NCBI GenBank assembly: GCA_964558235.1
Contig: CAZLCK010000032.1
Span: forward strand, 1 to 16,031
Direction: 5' to 3'
Length of the DNA stretch: 16,031 nt
Source: CAZLCK01 sp964558235
Lineage (GTDB): Bacteria > Actinomycetota > Coriobacteriia > Coriobacteriales > CADBOM01
Under the pieces are notes generated by a model. It was not told where the DNA came from. It did not search any database and saw only the letters and a list, made by a program, of their open reading frames with translations. Within the stretch, counting starts at the first letter, position 1. Each line of letters starts with the position of its first letter. This document shows, piece after piece, positions 13,657-16,031 of the stretch. A program made the translations under genes and the position numbers.

Positions 13657-14997
13657 TTATTGCTGTTCTTGAGGTGCGCTAACCTCGACATCTTCTCTAG
13701 TAACCTTTGCGGTTTCAAGAAGCCATCTGTGAGCCTTTAGGCGCTTTGCAACCTCGCGTACAGCATAGAGGCGACCTGTCTCTTGAAATTGCTTTTTGGC
13801 CTCCTCTTCTTGGCCAGGCGCAAATGCTTTGTAGGCTTCTTCGAGATCTTCATCTGTGATTTCACCAATTTTTTCTTCATAGAGTTTATCTAGTGCAAAA
13901 CCCTGTCTAATCATATCGCGTGCTTGAAGCATGATCTGCAAATTGAGCTGCTCTCGGTTCATTCCCTGCTGCTCCATCATCTGCTCAATAGTCATCCCTT
14001 GCTGTCTTAGGCTTGCAGACATGTTTTGATAGATGCTGCTAGCCGCAGTTTCGTAAATCTCATCAGAAATCTTGCCTTTAAAACGCTTTGCAAGTTCGAT
14101 ATCAACTAGTGCACTCATATCTTGTTGCGATTGTGCTTCGGCTTGCTGCTCAAGGTTTTCGCGAATCATATTGCGAAGTCCTTCAACATTGCCAGCTTCT
14201 GGCATATTGACTTCAACCCATGCGTTTGTAATGCTTGGGATAATCTTACGCTTAAGCTCAGTGATTGTGACCGTGACATTATAAGTCTCGGTATTCTCCT
14301 CATCCATGGTATTTTCTTTTGGGCCTTCAAAGTCAAAGTTTTTGGTCTCTCCAACTTTCATACCAACAATTCCATCGATAAATTCCTTTGGCATATAACC
14401 ATATGTGAGCTCTAAGAGCCTTCCTGTACCGCAGAGTCCGGGAATCTCCTCGCCATCTTTTGTAGTTTGCATATCTATTTGAACAAAGCTTCCCATCTCG
14501 ACGGGCTTGCTAGCATCATCAATACGCTTATAAGAGGTATTCATCTCGGCAATTTGTTCGATCTGTTTATCGATTGCTTCTTCAGGAACCTTATAGCGCG
14601 GAATTGTCACCTCAACCGGGTCATAGGAGGTTAGCTCGTATTTTGGTTTTAGCAAAACATGGATTGTAAAAGTAAATTCTTCATCACGCTTAGGCATACT
14701 CTCACAGGTACATTGTGGTTCAAAGGCCATATTCATATCTGCTTCAGAATTAATTATGTAAGGGGAGAGCCTTCCCATAACATGGTTGGATAAAAGCATC
14801 TCAAACTGCTGATCGCCAAGTTGCTTTCGCAGGACGGATTCAGCATCGTCTTCATCTGAAACAAAAGCATAGGATGTTTTAGTTATAATCTCTAGTGACG
14901 CATCTATCGCATCGTTAACGCTAGCTCCATCTACTGTTACATAAAATTCAATCTTGGTCTTTCCAATAGGCTTTTTAATTAGCTTTATGGCTTTCAT
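13657..14997 (-). CDS. tig: Trigger factor-like chaperone (FKBP-type PPIase) without the ribosome-docking signature
   Basis: A 446-residue protein with the three-part layout of trigger factor: an N-terminal domain (1-115), an FKBP-type peptidyl-prolyl isomerase domain (about 165-250, with GSFVQIDM, IPGLCGTGR, FIDGIVGMKVGETKNF and VTVTITELK) and a long helical C-terminal cradle rich in Gln and Met (REQLNLQIMLQARDM). Normal trigger factors dock on ribosomal protein L23 through a GFRxGK loop near residue 45; here that region reads TSYAFVSDEDDA, so the signature is missing and acidic. The N-domain is otherwise of normal size. A Cys pair, CTC (96-98), is also unusual. Ribosome-independent chaperone work or another docking partner are possible. 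The ATG is preceded by AAAGGGG at a rather long spacing. There is no clpP or clpX beside it, unlike many bacteria. Confidence 0.85.
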   Translation of the reverse strand: MKAIKLIKKPIGKTKIEFYVTVDGASVNDAIDASLEIITKTSYAFVSDEDDAESVLRKQLGDQQFEMLLSNHVMGRLSPYIINSEADMNMAFEPQCTCESMPKRDEEFTFTIHVLLKPKYELTSYDPVEVTIPRYKVPEEAIDKQIEQIAEMNTSYKRIDDASKPVEMGSFVQIDMQTTKDGEEIPGLCGTGRLLELTYGYMPKEFIDGIVGMKVGETKNFDFEGPKENTMDEENTETYNVTVTITELKRKIIPSITNAWVEVNMPEAGNVEGLRNMIRENLEQQAEAQSQQDMSALVDIELAKRFKGKISDEIYETAASSIYQNMSASLRQQGMTIEQMMEQQGMNREQLNLQIMLQARDMIRQGFALDKLYEEKIGEITDEDLEEAYKAFAPGQEEEAKKQFQETGRLYAVREVAKRLKAHRWLLETAKVTREDVEVSAPQEQQ

Positions 14998-15038
14998 GCC
15001 ATCTTGCCCCTTTCTAAAGGTTTTGCAAAAAGTTATAA

Positions 15039-15055
15039 AAGGCGCTTAGCGCCTT
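15039..15055 (-). promoter_or_regulatory. GC-rich hairpin in the probable leader of the trigger factor gene
   Basis: AAGGCGC (15039-15045) and GCGCCTT (15049-15055) form a perfect 7-bp stem with loop TTA, 42-58 nt upstream of the trigger factor start. If the promoter at 15107-15136 is used, it lies in the 5' untranslated RNA. No proper T-run follows on the minus strand, so it is not a clear attenuator. Confidence 0.45.
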
Positions 15056-15106
15056 AAAGTTTTACGAAAAGAATTACTTTTATGCGATTAAAAGCTGCAA
15101 TAGGCA

Positions 15107-15136
15107 ATAATATCTCTTAATGAGCTAAACTGTCTT
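15107..15136 (-). promoter_or_regulatory. Candidate promoter for the trigger factor gene
   Basis: On the minus strand, AAGACA (plus 15131-15136, 4 of 6 to the -35 consensus), 18 nt, then TATTAT (plus 15107-15112, 5 of 6 to the -10). This gives a leader of about 100 nt that would contain the GC-rich hairpin. It is the best pair I found in the 257-nt gap. Confidence 0.4.
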
Positions 15137-15183
15137 AATAGGGAAAGTTAGTGTAGGGGCTTACTCGTTTATCGGTGTATTTT

Positions 15184-15211
15184 TTGGCACTTAAGTTTAA
15201 AAGCCTAAATT
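15184..15211 (+). promoter_or_regulatory. Candidate promoter for the DUF3467 gene
   Basis: TTGGCA (15184-15189, 5 of 6), 16 nt, TAAATT (15206-15211, 4 of 6), which would give a leader of about 37 nt before the ATG at 15255. Confidence 0.4.
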
Positions 15212-15254
15212 GTCTAGCTAGTTGATTAAACGTTTTATTGTTAGGAGTAAATAA

Positions 15255-15533
15255 ATGGCAGATCAGCCAAATAAACCAGCAAATCTAAATATCACTGCTA
15301 AGCCAGAGGATCTTAAGGGTGTCTATGCAAATATGTCCATAATTGCTTCGACGCCTTCTGAGTCAAGAATTGATTTTATCTACAACGACCATTCTCCAGC
15401 TGCAGATAACAAAGCACCATCATATTTGGTTGCTAGGGTGATTCTCTCTCATAATCAGCTCGTCGCTTTGCATAAGGCATTAACTGAGCACCTTGAGAAG
15501 AACCCAGGGCTTACAGGCAAGCAAAAGGGCTAA
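15255..15533 (+). CDS. DUF3467 family small protein
   Basis: A 92-residue cytoplasmic protein whose pattern fits the DUF3467 family: VYANMSII, then SRIDFIYNDHSP (usually a DF motif followed by P), YLVARVILSHNQLVALHKALTEHLEKN. Family function is unknown to me. A clear AGGAG lies 7 nt before the ATG. It stands alone: trigger factor is divergent on the left, and a terminator follows within 30 nt on the right, so it is a single-gene transcript with a candidate promoter at 15184-15211. Confidence 0.82.
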   Translation: MADQPNKPANLNITAKPEDLKGVYANMSIIASTPSESRIDFIYNDHSPAADNKAPSYLVARVILSHNQLVALHKALTEHLEKNPGLTGKQKG

Positions 15534-15542
15534 TCATTTTTG

Positions 15543-15564
15543 CTCTCTAGTAGAGAGATTTTTT
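15543..15564 (+). terminator. Intrinsic terminator of the DUF3467 gene
   Basis: CTCTCT (15543-15548) pairs with AGAGAG (15552-15557) around AGT, followed by A and six T (15559-15564). It begins 9 nt after the stop codon. Confidence 0.78.
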
Positions 15565-15717
15565 ATAACCCCGAATAAGTGAGACGATATTTTCATGCGG
15601 CAACTTTTTGAACTTGCCGCAACACTTGGAGGCGTGGTACGGAGGGTGAAAAGTTTCGACGTTTTCACTCACATTTTCACTCATGGAAGGTGCCTAGACC
15701 ACTTATGTGTGAAGATA
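15565..15717 (+). other. Gene-free stretch with competing hairpins upstream of tRNA-His
   Basis: No convincing reading frame. TGCGGCAA (15596-15603) and TTGCCGCA (15614-15621) form a perfect 8-bp stem. GGGTGAAAA (15644-15652) can pair with TTTTCACTC at 15662-15670, or with an identical copy at 15674-15682, but not both. The copies are part of a 10-bp direct repeat TTTTCACTCA (15662-15671, 15674-15683). This could be a small structured RNA, a regulatory leader or a protein-binding region. I do not recognise a known RNA family (it is not tmRNA, SRP RNA or RNase P). Confidence 0.45.
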
Positions 15718-15745
15718 TTGTCGATAGTGGTATTTTTGATATACT
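15718..15745 (+). promoter_or_regulatory. Promoter of tRNA-His
   Basis: TTGTCG (15718-15723), 16 nt, TATACT (15740-15745, 5 of 6), with TGA directly before the -10 giving an extended -10. The start would fall about 15 nt before the tRNA. Confidence 0.65.
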
Positions 15746-15766
15746 TTCATTTCGTTATTTTGAAAT

Positions 15767-15843
15767 GGTGGACGTAGCTCAGTTGGAAGAGCAATGGATT
15801 GTGGCTCCATAGGTCGAGGGTTCGAGCCCCTTCGTCCACCCCA
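15767..15843 (+). tRNA. tRNA-His (anticodon GTG)
   Basis: The acceptor stem GTGGACG pairs with CGTCCAC. The extra 5' G (15767) opposite C73 (15840) is the hallmark of tRNA-His. The D arm is GCTCAGTTGGAAGAGC. The anticodon stem ATGGA/TCCAT holds the loop TTGTGGC with anticodon GTG. The T arm is GAGGGTTCGAGCCCC. CCA is encoded at 15841-15843. Confidence 0.97.
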
Positions 15844-15853
15844 TCTAAAAACC

Positions 15854-15884
15854 AAAGCTAGGGATATTTTCTCTAGCTTTTTTT
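15854..15884 (+). terminator. Intrinsic terminator after tRNA-His
   Basis: An 11-bp stem, AAAGCTAGGGA (15854-15864) with TCTCTAGCTTT (15870-15880), with one G-T pair and loop TATTT. A run of seven T (15878-15884) closes it. It separates the tRNA-His transcript from tRNA-Lys. Confidence 0.88.
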
Positions 15885-15890
15885 GCATTC

Positions 15891-15912
15891 ATCCAGAAGC
15901 TATCCAGAAGCT
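15891..15912 (+). repeat. Perfect 11-bp tandem repeat
   Basis: ATCCAGAAGCT occurs twice without a gap (15891-15901, 15902-15912) between the tRNA-His terminator and the tRNA-Lys promoter. It is a simple tandem duplication with no gene content. Confidence 0.8.
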
Positions 15913-15951
15913 ATTATTAAAACCGTTTACCGCGTATATGAATGTGAATTC

Positions 15952-15979
15952 TTGATTCAAATCTAAAACAATATAGAAT
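15952..15979 (+). promoter_or_regulatory. Promoter of tRNA-Lys
   Basis: TTGATT (15952-15957), 16 nt, TAGAAT (15974-15979, 5 of 6 to the -10). The tRNA begins about 7 nt after the -10, so the leader would be very short. Confidence 0.6.
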
Positions 15980-15985
15980 GCTTTT

Positions 15986-16031
15986 GGGCCGTTAGCTCAG
16001 CTGGCAGAGCAGGGGACTCTTAATCCCAAGG
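15986..16031 (+). tRNA. tRNA-Lys (anticodon CTT), 3' part cut by window edge
   Basis: It starts GGGCCGT, then TA and the D arm GCTCAGCTGGCAGAGC. The anticodon stem-loop GGGGA-CTCTTAA-TCCCA gives anticodon CTT. The sequence stops in the variable region, so the T arm and 3' acceptor strand lie outside the window. Confidence 0.9.

Noticed and set aside
15595..15777. A 60-codon plus-strand frame upstream of tRNA-His
   Set aside because: No ribosome-binding site. It runs through the tRNA promoter into the tRNA itself, and the predicted peptide looks like translated non-coding DNA.
15703..15888. A 61-codon minus-strand frame over tRNA-His
   Set aside because: It is the antisense of the tRNA gene; the RGGSNPRPMEP-like text is the usual false peptide from tRNA sequence.
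15891..15912. The 11-bp tandem repeat next to tRNA genes as an integration attachment site
   Set aside because: An attachment site would duplicate a tRNA 3' end at the border of an inserted element. This repeat shares no tRNA sequence, and no integrase or mobile genes are nearby.

Overview
The window is a low-GC (about 40% by eye), gene-dense chromosomal segment bounded by tRNA genes: tRNA-Asp at the left edge, tRNA-His near the right, and a tRNA-Lys cut by the right edge. The gene set suggests an anaerobic member of the Actinomycetota, most likely class Coriobacteriia. The reasons are a Tat-exported group 1 [NiFe] hydrogenase with a style of small subunit I associate with that class, an atypical trigger factor, a DUF3467 protein and no oxygen-respiration genes. 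This placement is an inference from protein style (about 50-60% sure), not a database result.

Layout, left to right. (1) tRNA-Asp (minus), then two plus-strand genes: a HAD subfamily IB phosphatase and a 562-residue cytoplasmic protein that looks like an AAA+ ATPase with a ruined Walker A motif. (2) A tight four-gene hydrogenase operon (3052-7311): small subunit, large subunit, b-type cytochrome and maturation protease, joined by 1-4 nt overlaps or a 2-nt gap. Together they would oxidise H2 outside the membrane, pass electrons through Fe-S clusters to membrane heme and on to the quinone pool, and process their own large subunit. No hyp assembly genes lie in the window. (3) A divergent pair separated by about 50 nt: a minus-strand membrane-anchored Ser/Thr kinase and a plus-strand lipoprotein with a repetitive, fibre-like stalk. 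(4) A plus-strand group of a formate/nitrite transporter (FNT), a Mrp/ApbC Fe-S carrier ATPase and a flavodoxin-fold oxidoreductase with a four-cysteine cluster motif. It ends in a strong intrinsic terminator that lies inside the 3' end of the convergent ZIP metal transporter gene. (5) Minus-strand ZIP transporter and trigger factor-like chaperone. (6) Plus-strand DUF3467 gene with its own terminator, a gene-free stretch with mutually exclusive hairpins, then tRNA-His with promoter and terminator, and the start of tRNA-Lys with its promoter.

The most notable points are the terminator embedded in zip coding sequence, the pseudo-AAA+ protein, the kinase/fibre-lipoprotein divergent pair with a hairpin over the ribosome-binding site, the trigger factor without its ribosome-docking signature, the long charged cytoplasmic tail on the hydrogenase small subunit, and the repeat-rich leader before tRNA-His. 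None of this amounts to a clearly new defence or mobile system. I see no CRISPR array, transposase, phage gene or rRNA.
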